From Maea johnstoni (taxonomy: Eukaryota > Annelida > Polychaeta > Spionida > Magelonidae), in the NCBI GenBank assembly GCA_963942565.1, contig OZ012687.1:12523078-12587077 (forward strand): DNA of 64,000 nucleotides. Reading direction: 5' to 3'. Numbering within the stretch: the first letter of the stretch is position 1; each line of letters opens with the position of its first letter. The notes below the pieces were generated by a model. It was given only the letters and a program-made list of their open reading frames with translations, searched no databases and was not told the origin of the DNA. Below are positions 49,061-60,802 of the stretch, piece by piece. The translations under genes were made by a program, and so were the position numbers.

Positions 49061-49929
49061 TTGGTAAATCTTGAAACACCTGCATGCATAACTGACATAA
49101 AGATATCAACAACATATTTTCTCTTTCAATCTCACTTCCATACCATATCAGCACACAAAAATGAATTGTCTTAAAGGCACAGTGATATAATAGAGCTAGA
49201 CACTCTAATGCTAAGAATCTTCTTACCCTATCTAAACATTTACTGCCTTACATCTTATTAGAAAAATGGTTAAAAAATCAAATAACCAGATATTCAGATT
49301 TGTGACAGTTGAACTATCAAAGTACTCAAAAACATTTGGTAAATTCAATTTGATCTTCACGTGGTTGCTGTTATAATCATTTTTCCCCATTTTCCCAAGT
49401 CTGGTAAGAGTACAAGGAGCAGGATTTTACAAAGCCAAATGGCCCTTTACAGCAATTCTACATATCAGGACTAAAAGGACTAGACTATTGCCAGACCCTG
49501 CATATTGATAATGCTAGCATGTACCAGTCCCCTTTTCCTTCTGCAAAGAGCAAAACAGGGCGAAGACCAATTTCGATATCAAATACACACACTTTCATCA
49601 AATAAACACTTTCATGATTGTTGACCACAAATATTTGCAGGTGTGACTGGTGAACAATGTAAAGGTAAAACTCACAGAGAAGTCCTATCAAATAACTACC
49701 TAAGACTACCTAAATCAAACTAATGATGTTGACCAATGTTTGGAGAGTCATAGAATGCAAACCTTAAACCTTAATCTCATTCAATGGTGATCGATAGATA
49801 GATTTTTCACTACCATTTCTGGGAAATACTAGTCTGGTAAGACTTTCTTCTCTGGCCATTGACTAAGCCACGGATTCTATTGAATGGCTTGTGTGGGCTG
49901 CTTTGGAGAGTAAGAGTCAGTGCTTAAAA
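49061..49929. other. No gene seen
   Basis: No domain or repeat boundary. Confidence 0.4.
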
Positions 49930-50245
49930 GGTAAAGGTATTCGGTTTATAGTCTTGTATCCACCAAAGCGCTCACACGACCTTCCTCCCCTAGCAGGCCT
50001 GTACACACGGAAGCCATTTCAATCCCCCGAGGGATATTCCAGAGCAGCTGGCAGCATATAGTGCGCAAGCTCTAAGCACTGCCTTATTAATGCTAGGTAC
50101 CCATTTTGCAGCTGGGTAGACTGAGGCAATATGGAATAAACTGTCTTGCCCAAGAACATACCAAAGTGCCCCGGCCAGGAATTGAACCAGCGACCTACTG
50201 ATCACTAGTCCGACACCCAACCAACTGAGCTACTTTGTCCTGCTT
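49930..50245 (-). mobile_element. tRNA-derived SINE (type 3), full-length
   Basis: Read on the minus strand: AGTAGCTCAGTTGGTTGG (A box) and TCGCTGGTTCAATTCCTGG (B box), then TTGGGCAAGACAGTTTATTC, TGCCTCAGTCTACCCAGCTG, AAATGGGTACCTAGCATTAA, AGCTGCTCTGGAATATCCC and the 3' end TGGATACAAGACTATAAACC. The intact head and body give the reference for the truncated copy at 20198-20740. Confidence 0.9.
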
Positions 50246-50348
50246 AGCCAATGAAGAGCAGGCAGTAGAGTCACAACACACAACATGATAATTTGAGGGA
50301 AACATTTATATCCTTTTACAAGATATTAGGTCTTCATATTTGTCATGC

Positions 50349-50625
50349 CAGTCATAGCCCTCTCTGGGTTTTAGCCCAAATTTAGAAACTGGGTGCCCAA
50401 AACAGACTAACTAGTGTGAAATTCTAGGGCTTCCTAATTTTCAAGGGAGGCATCAAGATACTCAGATTACAACCATAAACAGGTATTTACTTATTGCAAT
50501 AAGGCTTGAACAATGTCATGGGAATTATATAGGGGTGAAAAGAATTACAAGCTTGAAATTAACATTATAAGAAATTACTCACAAAAGATTGGGTGTCCTG
50601 AGATGCCCTGCTGGCTTAGACTATG
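50349..50625 (-). mobile_element. hAT-like MITE, second copy, diverged
   Basis: Starts CAGTCATAGCCC, then AAATTTAGAAACTGGGTGCC, and ends ATGCCCTGCTGGCTTAGACTATG. The reverse complement follows the 20352-20665 element (GTCTTAGCCAG, GGACACCC, AATTCCCATGACATTG). No clear 8-bp duplication remains. Confidence 0.8.
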
Positions 50626-51366
50626 GCCCCCCTCCTTCTTCTCGATGGATATGAAAGGCAAATATTTCTAAAATAGATCTATGCAGTCTTGTTCTACTGA
50701 ATCAATATCCACAAGACCTTTTACATTTATTCCCTGCATTTGTTGAACGTTTTCCACTCCCCTAAGGGTCAGGGTGTTCCAATAATTGCCTGAGATCCCT
50801 TGGGCTGCAAGGCGCTGATCCAAAAATAGATGCAACATGCCAAAAATATTTGTAAATTATGTAAAACCTTACACATTTCAATCATTTATATGTTCAATAA
50901 ACCAAAAAATAAAATCAAGAAATTGATATGTATTAGACCCCAAAATCCTGCTCATGAAATTGCTAGATGATCATGAAATTCTGCCCTTTCCTACCCCTTA
51001 AGCCCAAGAACACAGAGCCAAGTTCTTATCAGGCTAAAAATCAATCATTCAAGCTGCGTTCTCTCCTTCCCTTTAGTCAGTATAAATAACTGGCCTACTC
51101 ACTTCTACAAATGATTCCGAAATTACCTGTCACTCCCTGGACCTTTGGCAGATGAGCCGGAAAATAAACCTGTTAAGTGTTTTTGGTTATTTAAGCATCT
51201 TTCGATGCAGTGGGTCTTGGTGAAACTATTTGAGATTCTGCTCTCATTGCCTTATGTGATTTAATTAGTGGCTATTTTCCCAGAAAAGGGATGCGTGGCG
51301 TGGAGTTAGAAAGCCAGCAGAATGGAAAGCAGTGGGTATTCAGTTGGTAAATAACCATGAAATATA
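50626..51366. other. No gene seen
   Basis: No recognisable feature. Confidence 0.4.
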
Positions 51367-51520
51367 AATCAACAAGGCCTTGTTAGGAAGCAGGGAAAGC
51401 CTTGGCACCATAGGGTTTGTTAGAGTGGCTGCCTGATACATTAACCAACAAGGCCTTATTAGGAAGCAGGGGAACCCTTGGTACCATAGGGTTTGTTAGA
51501 GAAGCTGCCTGATACATTAA
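51367..51520. repeat. Tandem duplication, unit 77 bp
   Basis: Two units each with ATCAACAAGGCCTT(G/A)TTAGG (CCAAC in the second), AAGCAGGG, CCATAGGGTTTGTTAGAG and GCTGCCTGATACATTAA. Confidence 0.92.
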
Positions 51521-51621
51521 TCAACTCATGGCTAAAGCAGCTCAGATCTAAGGTCTATTTCTTTTTAGATATCTTCCTAATAAAAAGCATCTTTGGATAA
51601 TATTTTGAATAGGGGTGTTAA

Positions 51622-51824
51622 CCTAATGGTTAGCTGGTGGCTAATTTGGCAAGTACAAAATGATGCAAAAATCCTGGAAAATGACAGAATCCCTTGCACA
51701 TGGGTACTCATATAAGAGAACTCAGCCAGAGCTATCCAATGAGTCCTAACATGACAGGGTTCAGATGGTTTTCAAAACTTTCATTTTTCTGCCATGGACG
51801 AAAGTAGCCTCAGCATTGCGAGGG
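51622..51824 (-). mobile_element. CCCTT/TTAA MITE copy 13
   Basis: TTAA on both sides. The left end has lost some of the TIR (CCTAATGGTTAGCTGGTGGC); the right end CTCAGCATTGCGAGGG is good. Confidence 0.85.
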
Positions 51825-51899
51825 TTAATGAACACCAAATCAACAACTCTCCATCAAACATTTTGTCAATCCATTTATTACTTATAATTTGATTTCAAA

Positions 51900-52800
51900 G
51901 ACATCAAAAACCAATTCCACAGTTCCACTTAATACACAGCAACACTATCCAACACTAGACCAGATCAGTCCTGTCCAACAGAAATGCCAAAAACACCATG
52001 GCTAAGCCGTTGGAGCTAGTGGTTGTCTAAAATCCCAATGAAATACACAACAACATTATCCAAATCCAGACTAGATCTACCCTGTCAAACATATGCCAAA
52101 AACATCAATTTCTTTCATAAATTTCTCTCAAGAAGTGACCAACAGTGAATGGACTAAACTACAAAATGAGTTGGGCCAAAGCCCCCAATGCTAAAGATCG
52201 TGTAAAACTCACATTAATTACACAGAAGACTAAATCTACACCGTCAAACACATATACAGAACACATCCATTTCTCTCAGGAGAATGAGGTAAAGAAGTGA
52301 CCAACAGTGAGTGGACCAAATTACAAAATGAGTTCAATGGTAAATGCTTGTGTAGAACTACCATTAAATGCACAACAATGTTATCCAACTGTAGACTTGA
52401 TCTACCCTGTCAAACACATATACCGAAAACATCAATTTCTCTCAAGAGAATGAGGTAGGAAGTGACCCACAGAGAATGGACCAAAATACTAAACAAGTTT
52501 GGCCAAAGCCTTCAATGCTAATGGTAGAATAAAACTTCCACCAAATACACATCAACATTTAATCCAACTGTAGACTAGATCTACCCTATCAAACCCACAT
52601 ACTGAAATCATCAATTTCTCTCAAGAGAATTGAAGTAAAAAATGAGTTGTGCCAAAGCCTTCAATGCTAGTGATTGTGTAAAACTCCCATTAAATACACA
52701 ACACGATTCTCCAACTGTAGACTAGATCTACCCTGTCAGACACATATACTGAAATCATCCATTTCTCTCAGGGGAATGAGGTAGGAAGTGACCCGCAGTG
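51900..52800. repeat. Degenerate tandem repeat, period about 165-175 bp, about 5 units
   Basis: Units carry TATCCAA(C/T)(T/C)(G/C)TAGACTAGATC, TACCCTGTCAAACACATATA, ATCAATTTCTCTCAAGAGAA and CCAAAGCCTTCAATGCTA. Unit starts lie near 52050, 52225, 52380, 52560 and 52700. The first unit (from about 51900) is the most decayed. Confidence 0.85.
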
Positions 52801-54529
52801 ATTGGATCTCCTGCCTCAGTGTGACTCACATCAATTATTTACCAGATCTGTTTCGTGTCGGACGCTGAATGCTAGTGGGGTTGAAGACCTGTTGAAATCA
52901 ATAGAGAGAATACCTATAGAGGAAGATGCATGATGGCCCTCCTTTCACGAGCGGGAGAAACACGAAGAAAAATTGTTTGCTGTCACGAGAGATCACTAAA
53001 AAAACTCTCTACCAGGTTCACAAAGCTGTTCATCCTTTGATAGTTAAAGGTTTGACAGTTAAGAGGCACTTTAGGTGACCAATGCTTCTGAAAATTGCTC
53101 TAAATCCTTATTCGTTGTATGTTAGGGGACTAGAAGACTAGCTGGAATGGTCTTAAGGTGATCAGTACCATTGCAAGCTAGTTAAAAGCCCCATCCCAAA
53201 ACATACCACATAGCAGCTTAATCATATAACAAGGTGTATTTCCAGATTCTTGAGTGTTATCAAGTAGAGAATATCAAAGCCAACCATCCGTTGTATTAAC
53301 CATTATTCTATTTCATTTCAATATTTACAACCTTTTACTCAAATGACATAATCTCAATACTTAGACACATAATAGTCACTGCAGGTTCAGAAGCCTTTTT
53401 TCTGTAAATGAAATAAGAATGCATGCATTTATTTAGCAAATTGATATATTAATGGACCCCTCACGAGAATCCCAATATGGAACTACCACCTCAACATAAA
53501 ACTTGTATTAAAGTCCCAAAGAATGTGGATGACCATCCTGGCGCCATTTATATTATATCTTAAGAACCTAAATTAGTAATTGAAAATAAGACCAATGACT
53601 TTTGAAATTTACCTTTTGAATTGGGATAATATTTGAAGGAATGTTGTTAGTTTCTGATCAACAAGTCTTCTTCAAATATTTTCTGAAAACTGTTCTTGTA
53701 AGACAGATATCACCAAATAACTCAAGTGGTGTTTGGGTGTTGGGCATCAATGTGGCGCCATCTATATTGTGAATGAAAAACCCTTTAAAGGTACTGCCCC
53801 CTAGACATGAAGAAGGACCAAAATTTCTCCTTTTGTATGCATGGAGCTGGAGTTACAATGAAACAAGATGGGAACGGTTCATGAATCTCTTGAAGAAAAC
53901 ATGGCTGACTCTGCAAACAGACAAAGATAATGGCCCATTTCACGCCTGACCCCCCTCGACCTAAACCCCATTCAGCCACTGATGAAAACACTAACACAAA
54001 CAAATCTACCTCTTCAAGTTGCCATGCTGATGACAGTACTAATAGGAAAAGCTGTCAAAAAATTCCTAACACTGAGTAACTGCCAACGACAGGCCCAATG
54101 ACCCTTTGACACCCAAAACAACCATGGTGGTCCAACAAAGGAGAAAATATACCAAAAAGATGCTTTTTCTGAGAAGTTTTTGGATCAAAGTTGTTCTATG
54201 TATTCCACAGATCAACGCTTCTTTGGTCAATTTCTACATTGTGGTCTTATTAAAAAGATATCTGGATATTTGACAGAACACATCACCACTGTTGGAGTTA
54301 CAGTTAGAGAGATTACCATCAGTAGGGGGACAGATTTACGGGTTCATCTGTGCAGTGATAGCGCCAAACATAAACATTTTGGATTTGTGTTGGGACAAGG
54401 AAGCGATAAGGGCCGAGTGGTGGCTACCGTATACCCTAATCGTTCTCTGGGGAAATAACAGTCATGGCCCTGCCACTCTTCTCCAGACACTCTCACAATA
54501 ACAGACTAATGCTACAAGTCTGTGATATC
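52801..54529. other. No gene seen; one family-2 remnant
   Basis: AATATTTGAAGGAATGTTG and CTTCTTCAAATATTTTCTGA (53630-53685) are TTAA family-2 interior words. TGGCGCCAT(T/C)TATATT occurs twice on either side (53538, 53752). Open frames at 53785-54501 show no domain. Confidence 0.4.
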
Positions 54530-54970
54530 TGGCTCTTTCACTGATCTAACCTGAGTTGATTTCACTCCAGGATTAGTTCTAAATAAATCATCAAGGGGGA
54601 CACACTTGAGCTCTAGTGCATATGTGTTCTCAACTGCAACTCATGAAAACAGTGCTTCCATCTATAGTTTGAGAGACATCAAACCTACTTGGTATGTCAG
54701 GGTCTGACACTTAGATTTCAGGTTAGGGGCCCGAACAGGTCTTTCAATGAAAAAAAGTGGTCAAAATCAGGATTTTTGGTTATTTTTCATATTAATCCGG
54801 GCCCCATGACTGAAAAATCTAGGGGCCCACAGCAAAATCTAGGGGCATATGCCCCCGGGCATCTGGGAAAGTCGAACCCTGTATGTATAGTGGTGGGGGC
54901 ATAATATACCTAACACAGCCTGAGAACCAGGCTATCACAATAACAGCAGGCATTGCCAAATTCCAGGCAT
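54530..54970 (+). repeat. Interspersed repeat, copy 1 (pair with 62812-63045)
   Basis: Blocks shared in order with 62812-63045: TGAGTTGA(T/C)(T/A)TCA(C/G)TCCAGG, TAAATCATCAAGGGGGACAC, GTGCTTCCATCTATAGTTTG, AGAGACATCAAACCTAC and AGCCTGAGAACCAGGCT. Copy 1 is interrupted by a CAGGG-ended MITE (54698-54881) that is absent from copy 2. Class unknown. Confidence 0.7.
54698..54881 (+). mobile_element. CAGGG-ended MITE with 5-bp target duplication (C)
   Basis: Left end CAGGGTCTGACACTTAG. Reverse-complement right end CAGGGTTCGACTTTCCCAG. TATGT is duplicated (54693-54697, 54882-54886). The related repeat at 62812-63045 lacks it, giving a paralogous empty site. The interior has TAGGGGCCC(G/A)..., CCGGGCCCCATGA and GCCCCCGGGCA blocks. 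184 bp long; non-coding. Confidence 0.9.
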
Positions 54971-55084
54971 GTGTTAACATTTGCATCCAGGGGGAGTGAG
55001 GATTAACTATGGCAAATGTCCCTAACTTTCCTATTTTTCATATCATAAAAATATGAACACCTCTGATGAATGTGCTGCCATGCT

Positions 55085-55420
55085 ACTTAACCTTTTCGTG
55101 CCAAGAGCTGGTCATGACAGAAAGATTTCAGGAAGTGGAGTAGCAAATTGTATTTCGTTGGTGTCAAATTTGAAAAACTCTTTAAGGCAAAAGCATAGTT
55201 CAGTTGGGAAAAATATTTCAGGGAGAAATAATAGTCAAAACAGAACCATAATCTCTCCCTGAAATATCTTGTCAGATCAGGAAGTATAGAATTAATCATC
55301 TATTGTTCCTGGTCAAATCAATCAAACTTCAAAGTTATAGTCAAAGGTATCATAGATCCAGATGACAATCTCTAGAGGAACTCTAAGGAGAAAAGGGATC
55401 ATGTTGGGGAGAAAAGGGTT
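55085..55420 (+). mobile_element. TTAA family 2, diverged copy f
   Basis: TTAA (55087-55090), then CCTTTTCGTGCCAAGAGCTG. Central inverted words AAAAATATTTCAGGGAGAAA and ATCTCTCCCTGAAATATCTT are typical of the family. The end near TCTAGAGGAACTCTAAGGAG resembles 58400-58422. Confidence 0.6.
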
Positions 55421-55480
55421 TAGACTATGGGAAAAAGTATAAGATATTGGGAGTGCTAATGCTAAGTGTTTAAACTGTAA

Positions 55481-55689
55481 CCCTTATGCTGCTGCTGGCT
55501 AATTTGGCCATTACAAAATGATGGGAAAAAACCTAAAAAAAATGTTTGAAACGCTGGCACATGGGTACTCATCTGAGACTACTCAGCGAGAGCTTTCCAA
55601 TGAGTACCAACATGATAGGGTTTAGATGGTTTTCTAAAGATCATTGCATCCTTGTGCTTTGGACGAAAGTAGCCTTAGCATTGGAAGGG
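55481..55689 (-). mobile_element. CCCTT/TTAA MITE copy 14
   Basis: Left end CCCTTATGCTGCTGCTGGCT (flank GTAA), right end CTTAGCATTGGAAGGG (flank CTTA). Both flanking TTAA sites are decayed. Confidence 0.88.
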
Positions 55690-57202
55690 CTTATAAAGTA
55701 AAGTTGATCTCCTGCACTGGAATCAGATACTGCATTGTATGTAAATAAGCCTGGTAAACCATTTAAGCAAAAGCGAACATGAAACCTGAGAGAGTCATAA
55801 TGTCAGTGAGGTTGCGTAACGCAACCTAAATCAGACAATGCACATTAACACTTTTGATTCCATATCAACAAAATGAAAAATTAACTACTCTATTTTCAGA
55901 GTATAGTTTCCCAATTCAAAAACAACAACATTATGATATTTGTACCGAGTAGTGGTGGGAGTCAGTTGAAATTTCCTAACCGATCATCAGTCAGCTAGGC
56001 CAACCGACTATCACCGATTAATCGGTTCATCGCACTTTCATGAGACTGTTTGCTTGTCGAAGCTTAAGTTCTGCATTTTTACACTTGTTATTATATTTTA
56101 CTATTTCAAATTATCTATTCTATTCTATTCTATTCTATCTTGGTATCAAATTTTCTCAAGTGTTTTTGATTTATGCTATGAAGGATTCTACATGTGAACT
56201 GTGCAGGTTAGGTGTACTTGTATGTCTTCTTTCTTAGTTTTACTCAGTAACTTAGAGACAAATTACCAGTATTCTAATAAATCAAAATACTTTTATTGCA
56301 ATATGTATGAAGGCATTAAAAGATGTCTTTAGAAAAATAATGAAAGACACATCATATAACACATTTCATCCAACTCATGTTTAGAACTACATTTAGAAGG
56401 AATCTGAAATATCTAGTTTGCTCAGTACCCCAGTTTTTATCAGTCAGTAGGTATACTACTTGGTATACTTAAATTACTCACTACTTGCATGACCCACCCC
56501 AGACTTATTACACTGCTGGCTCTTAGAAGGTATAAACAGGCTGGCCAGTGGGTCAGTACATGAGACAAGCAACTTTCTCTGTGGGATATCTGACAAGGAA
56601 CCCTTTGACCTTAATTAAGGATGTGTGCTGGCTTAATGGGCTATTATACCGACTAACAATTAGGTGTAAAGTCTCCAGCCGATTAATTGGTTACTGTTAA
56701 CTTGCTGACGACTGTCGACTACAGTCGATCATCGTCCCATCACTAGTACCGAGAGCATTAGTTAAAGCAATACTCCAAACTATACAACATTTATCGAATG
56801 ACAATTTTTTTTTATCAATTTTACTATGTGAGTAATTCCAAAGAATTAATCTTAATTATACATTAAGGAGAAATGCACAACTAAAACAAGCTTAAATTAC
56901 ACTCAAATTCATATTTCATTTCCTGAATAACAATACTAAGATTGTAATAAACAAAGCACTTAATTTGACAGGCCTGGTTTTATTGAGTAACTGACAGTTT
57001 TATAAAAGCACGTTTGAGGGCCATAGAAAAATCTCACATTTCCCTATGCTTCATTTTGTGTACGGCTCCAATATTGATTTCCATTGGGATAAACTGGTCC
57101 AAGTGTGATAAGGAATACATTGGAATCAAACATATTGCTCTCTGAATGTGCCTAGCATTCAACTGGGACTAATTGAGGTAATGTACACTTCCTGGCTTGG
57201 TA
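55690..57202. other. No gene seen; short (TATTC)n
   Basis: A (CTATT)n run lies at 56112-56140. Words of the type AACCGA(C/T)TA(T/A)(C/T)..GATTAATCGGTT occur at 55978-56030 and again inverted at about 56680-56750 (CCGATTAATTGGTTAC, ACGACTGTCGACTACAGTCG). These could be the ends of an unidentified element about 760 bp long. Confidence 0.45.
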
Positions 57203-57206
57203 TTAA

Positions 57207-57611
57207 CCCTTTCAATGCTGAGGCTACTTTCGTCCAAAGCACAAAGAATTTTGAAAACCATCTAACCTTTACGCTGCTGTTGGCTAATTTGGCCAATACA
57301 AATGATGCAAATAATCTGAAAAATAACTGAAACCCTGGCACATGGGTACTCATCTGAGAGAAGTCAGCAAGCGCGATCCAATGAATACCAACATGACAGG
57401 GTTTAGATGTTTTTCAAAAATCTTTTCATACTTGTGCTTTGGACAAAAGTAGCCTCAGTGTTGGAAGGGTTAAACCCTGTCATGTTGGTTATCACTGGAA
57501 AGCTCTTGCTGAGTACTCTTAGATAAGTACCCATTTGCCCAGGTTTCAATAGTTTTTCAGGATTTTTGCATCAATTTGTATGGGCTAAAGTAGCCTTCAG
57601 CAGCATGCGGG
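57207..57611 (+). mobile_element. CCCTT/TTAA MITE copy 15, interrupted by copy 16
   Basis: Starts CCCTTTCAATGCTGAGGCTA after TTAA (57203-57206) and reaches AAAACCATCTAA. There an inverted copy (57266-57469) interrupts it. It resumes at ACCCTGTCATGTTGGT and ends TTCAGCAGCATGCGGG without TTAA. Without the insert, length and order match the family. Confidence 0.92.
57266..57469 (-). mobile_element. CCCTT/TTAA MITE copy 16, nested in copy 15
   Basis: Starts CCTTTACGCTGCTGTTGGCT and ends CTCAGTGTTGGAAGGG|TTAA. It is inserted in the CTAA of the host copy's ACCATCTAAACCCTG. Confidence 0.92.
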
Positions 57612-58199
57612 ACCCATTCACATCCAGAGCGTACAATTGGTCTGAAGCAAATGAAAATATCTTGATGTCGAAGCAATATTCTGAGGAACATTTGACTGAA
57701 GGTTTCTGTTCATACTACGATAAACAATCTCTCTTCAAATATTGTCAACTATTACTCAATTTTACGAGGTATGTTCAAAATTGTCAGACTCTGTGTAGAC
57801 TCCACATAAAAATGGTTTAAGATTTGTCTGGTCATCCAGGTCAAGCACTGGTATAATTTGGCCATGTTAACATAAATATTTAATTGTCCCACAGACAAGT
57901 GAACATAATTAAGCATAAAGGCTTAAAAACAATAACAGTAAACCACAAGATTGAATATGATCATAAAGGTATTGTAAAATCTTTGTATATAAATGTTTTT
58001 TTGTGAACCTGTTTTTTATATATGATTTGAAAGAAAATAAACAAACATGGATTATCCATAGTTCATAAAAATAAAAAAATAAAAAGCATAAAGGCCCACA
58101 GGGTTTGAAGTTAAGCACATAATTCTTTACTTAATTGAACAAGTAAATGATTGGTTAGGATAGCTTATAGTCACTTAGATATATTTTAAGTTTCTTAAC
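57612..58199. other. No gene seen
   Basis: Between MITEs; no protein-like frame. Confidence 0.4.
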
Positions 58200-58422
58200 A
58201 CATCAATGCTTACTGCAGCCAAAACAGGCCTGACAATTTTAAAAATATTTCTCTAACAAAAGCATTTTTTGGAATGTATTTGAAGGAGAATTATGTTAAC
58301 CATAAGTCAAACAACAACCCTCCTTCAAATATTTAGTGAACTTATTTCTTATTCCCAAATTATTTTCAAAAGTATGAAAGTAGCAATCAATACCTTCTAG
58401 AGGAACTCTGCATGTGGATGGG
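58200..58422 (+). mobile_element. TTAA family 2, copy g
   Basis: TTAA on both sides (58196-58199, 58423-58426). Starts CACATCAATGCTTACTGCAG and ends CTCTGCATGTGGATGGG. The centre is a hairpin: TGTATTTGAAGGAGAAT against CCTCCTTCAAATATTTAG. Confidence 0.82.
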
Positions 58423-58699
58423 TTAACCAGCCCCTATATCGAAAGATGGTGGTACAGCAAAATGGTATTGGCATGGAAACATAGATAACTAAACCAAACT
58501 GATTTTGAATATTCACCAAAATAGAAGATCAATGGGTTCTTTGAAATACAAGAGAAATATTTTTTTCTCCTTAATGCAATTTATCTTTATTTGCATAATA
58601 AAAAATTTGGGATGTATATTATTCACTCCCAACCAAAAATAAAGTTAAAAAATCAGAGATCAGTTCTTGGTGGAATAGCTGTTTTAAAAATACTACTAC

Positions 58700-58740
58700 A
58701 ACTCCCTCATGTGGCAATTGAATGAACTAAATAACCAGAT
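58700..58740 (+). repeat. Copy of dispersed 'CTCCCTCATGTGG' motif family
   Basis: ACTCCCTCATGTGGCAATTG, then AATGAACTAAATAACCAGAT. Confidence 0.55.
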
Positions 58741-58839
58741 AGCAGGCCACTTGCTTTTCTATAGTTGTGGACATTGCATCATGAATAATAAGGCGAACAC
58801 AATAGGGCATTGACTTATGAATAAGGCAATCACAATAGG

Positions 58840-58973
58840 GCTAGACTAGCTTGGCTATAGGGTTTTTAGTACACTGCAGCCCTTAATGTACACGCTATTG
58901 TGTTTGAGTTAGGGAAGTGTGATGGGTCACGGTCAGGAAAGAGGAGCTCCACAACATGGCCTGGTCAGGTGAA
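58840..58973. repeat. About 135-bp direct repeat (second copy 59580-59715)
   Basis: TAGACTAGCTTGGCTATAGGG, GTACACTGCAG, TCAGGGAAG(A/T)GTGATGG-type words, AGCTCCACA(A/G)CATGGCCTG and TCAGGT occur in the same order in both copies, about 740 bases apart. Confidence 0.8.
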
Positions 58974-59203
58974 GGCCTAGAAAAAAAATTGTTCCTCTGT
59001 AACTGTCCGGAAAGAAATAGGGTAGGTAGGTTGGTAAAAAGATAATTTTTTTATTATTTTCTTGGTCAAAAATGGGTGTTTTATGCATGTTTTATGTTTA
59101 ATGGGGGTTGGGAGGGCGAAAAAAACTTTAGGGTAGGGATTTTCTAAAAATAAAAACTTGTTAGGGTAGGGTTACAAGAAACAAACAACTTTTCTTTTAG
59201 GCC
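58974..59203 (+). mobile_element. GGCCTAAA-ended MITE (Harbinger-like), copy 1
   Basis: Left end GGCCTAGAAAAAAAATTG, right end GAAACAAACAACTTTTCTTT, then TAGGCC followed by TAA. The interior has GTCAAAAATGGGTGTTTTAT, GCATGTTTTATG and TAGGGTAGGG. The left flank is GAA instead of TAA. Confidence 0.85.
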
Positions 59204-59244
59204 TAAGACGTCTTTTCCTATTGAGACCGTAATAGTCTCAACAG

Positions 59245-59470
59245 CTTATCTAAAGGTTCCTTGTGTGATATATAGGACCATTAATTAATTAGTTTACATT
59301 TATCTCACCAGGTGGACAGTGGTCTCTAAAAGTTCCTTGTGTGATATATGGGACCATTAATTAAATAGTTTCTATTTATCTCACCAGGTGGACAGTGGAC
59401 TCTTAAGTTTATATGGCACCATTAATTACATAGTTTACATTTAACTCACCAGGTGGACAGTGGACTCCAT
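59245..59470. repeat. Tandem repeat, period about 78 bp, 3 units
   Basis: Each unit has (T)ATATGG(G)ACCATTAATTA, ATAGTTTACATTTATCTCAC and CAGGTGGACAGTGG. A partial fourth (CCTTGTGTGATATATGGGG, ACATTAATTAAT) lies at 59757-59795. Confidence 0.9.
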
Positions 59471-59579
59471 CTCAGTATGGAACCAGTCCAGAGAAAGGAG
59501 GGCCATATGGTGCCATCTATAGGCCACTGACAGTGCTACAACCACACTGGTCAACTCAGAAGGGAACTTAAGGTTCCTA

Positions 59580-59715
59580 GTCTAGACTATAGGGCTCTTC
59601 GTACACTGCAGTCATTAATTTACTCCCTACTATGATGTTATTTGGATCAGGGAAGAGTGATGGTGAGAATGTTGATCCCAGCTCCACAGCATGGCCTGAT
59701 CAGGTTAAGATGTAT
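59580..59715. repeat. Second copy of the 58840-58973 direct repeat
   Basis: Same word order as copy 1; copy 1 is directly followed by a Harbinger-like MITE, copy 2 is not. Confidence 0.8.
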
Positions 59716-60362
59716 GCTTCCTATGGAGGCCTTAGCTTGCCATGGCTATTCTAAAGCTTCCTTGTGTGATATATGGGGACATTAATTAATGCCCTAGTGA
59801 CCCCTAACAGAATAATTCATACCATTCATTGCCCACAGCACCCAAGAAGGCTGAAACATTCTCATATACATTTTTACAATATAATTCATATCTATATTTT
59901 ATATCTGAATGAAATTCATACACCATATAACATTGAAGCTGGGAAGAAATTTGCAATACTAATCCCTTACTTCAAAACATGAAGTATATTTCAAGTATAT
60001 CATTGTCTGGGCCTGGACAGGTTATCATTTGCACAATGTCTCTAAAGAGAGAGCGTCTACTATTACCAAAGAACTGAGCTACAGTGAAACTACACTAGCT
60101 CCTAGTCTATGATTTACTTAGATATTGCTTTTCTCTGTTCTGGTCTATCTTTTGCTCAATATTTAGGTGTTAGTTTTAGTTGCTGTTGATAGATGGCACC
60201 AATGGTCAACCTGGTCAGTCAGAAATCCAAATAGGCCCATGCTGGCCGCCTGGTGAGCCAATATAGAACTAAATATGGGTAGACATCTTAGAATGGTATA
60301 TAAACATTAGGTAAGTTATTAAAGAAGTGATCAATTTTCTTGGCCTAGGACTAGGCTACAGC
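59716..60362. other. No gene seen
   Basis: No domain or bounded repeat beyond the partial 78-bp unit. Confidence 0.4.
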
Positions 60363-60640
60363 AGAGAAATATATCCCCTTCATCCGCAACCCCATAGGCA
60401 CAGCTTGCTAGTACATAGGTATGTGCGCCTCGGGTTACGCGGTGTAGCCTGGGGAAGTATTGGTCACGTGATTGGTTTCGCGGCAATTTCAGTCTGACCC
60501 AGGGCCTGTGAAACCAGCAGGCAGTCAATCCTGGGGTACACATGTTATCTATGACTCATAGTGGTGTGAGGCAGCGAAATTTGATGACGCATGCACAGTG
60601 CCCACTCCCTGTCTACTACTCCCAGGCTACAGTGAAACAT
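60363..60640. repeat. CpG-bearing repeat, copy 2
   Basis: Matches 22490-22700 at GCAACCCCATAGGCACAGC, ATGTGCGCCTCGGGTTACGC, GGTGTAGCC, TTGGTCACGTGAT and GATGACGCATGCACAGTGCCC. Copy 2 has a longer middle. It stands out from the AT-rich surroundings by GC and CpG. Confidence 0.75.
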
Positions 60641-60802
60641 GTTTGCTATCAGGAATGGCTTCCTTCCTGCTCTCCTATTCTTCATTCAACAGGCACCTCA
60701 GTAAATAGCCCCCTGGTGCCTGTGCTCTCCTCTGGGCGATGGACAAAAGATTGGGTTTTGCACTTCACAAATTAAAATCCGAGGGGAATCTTCCCATCTT
60801 AA

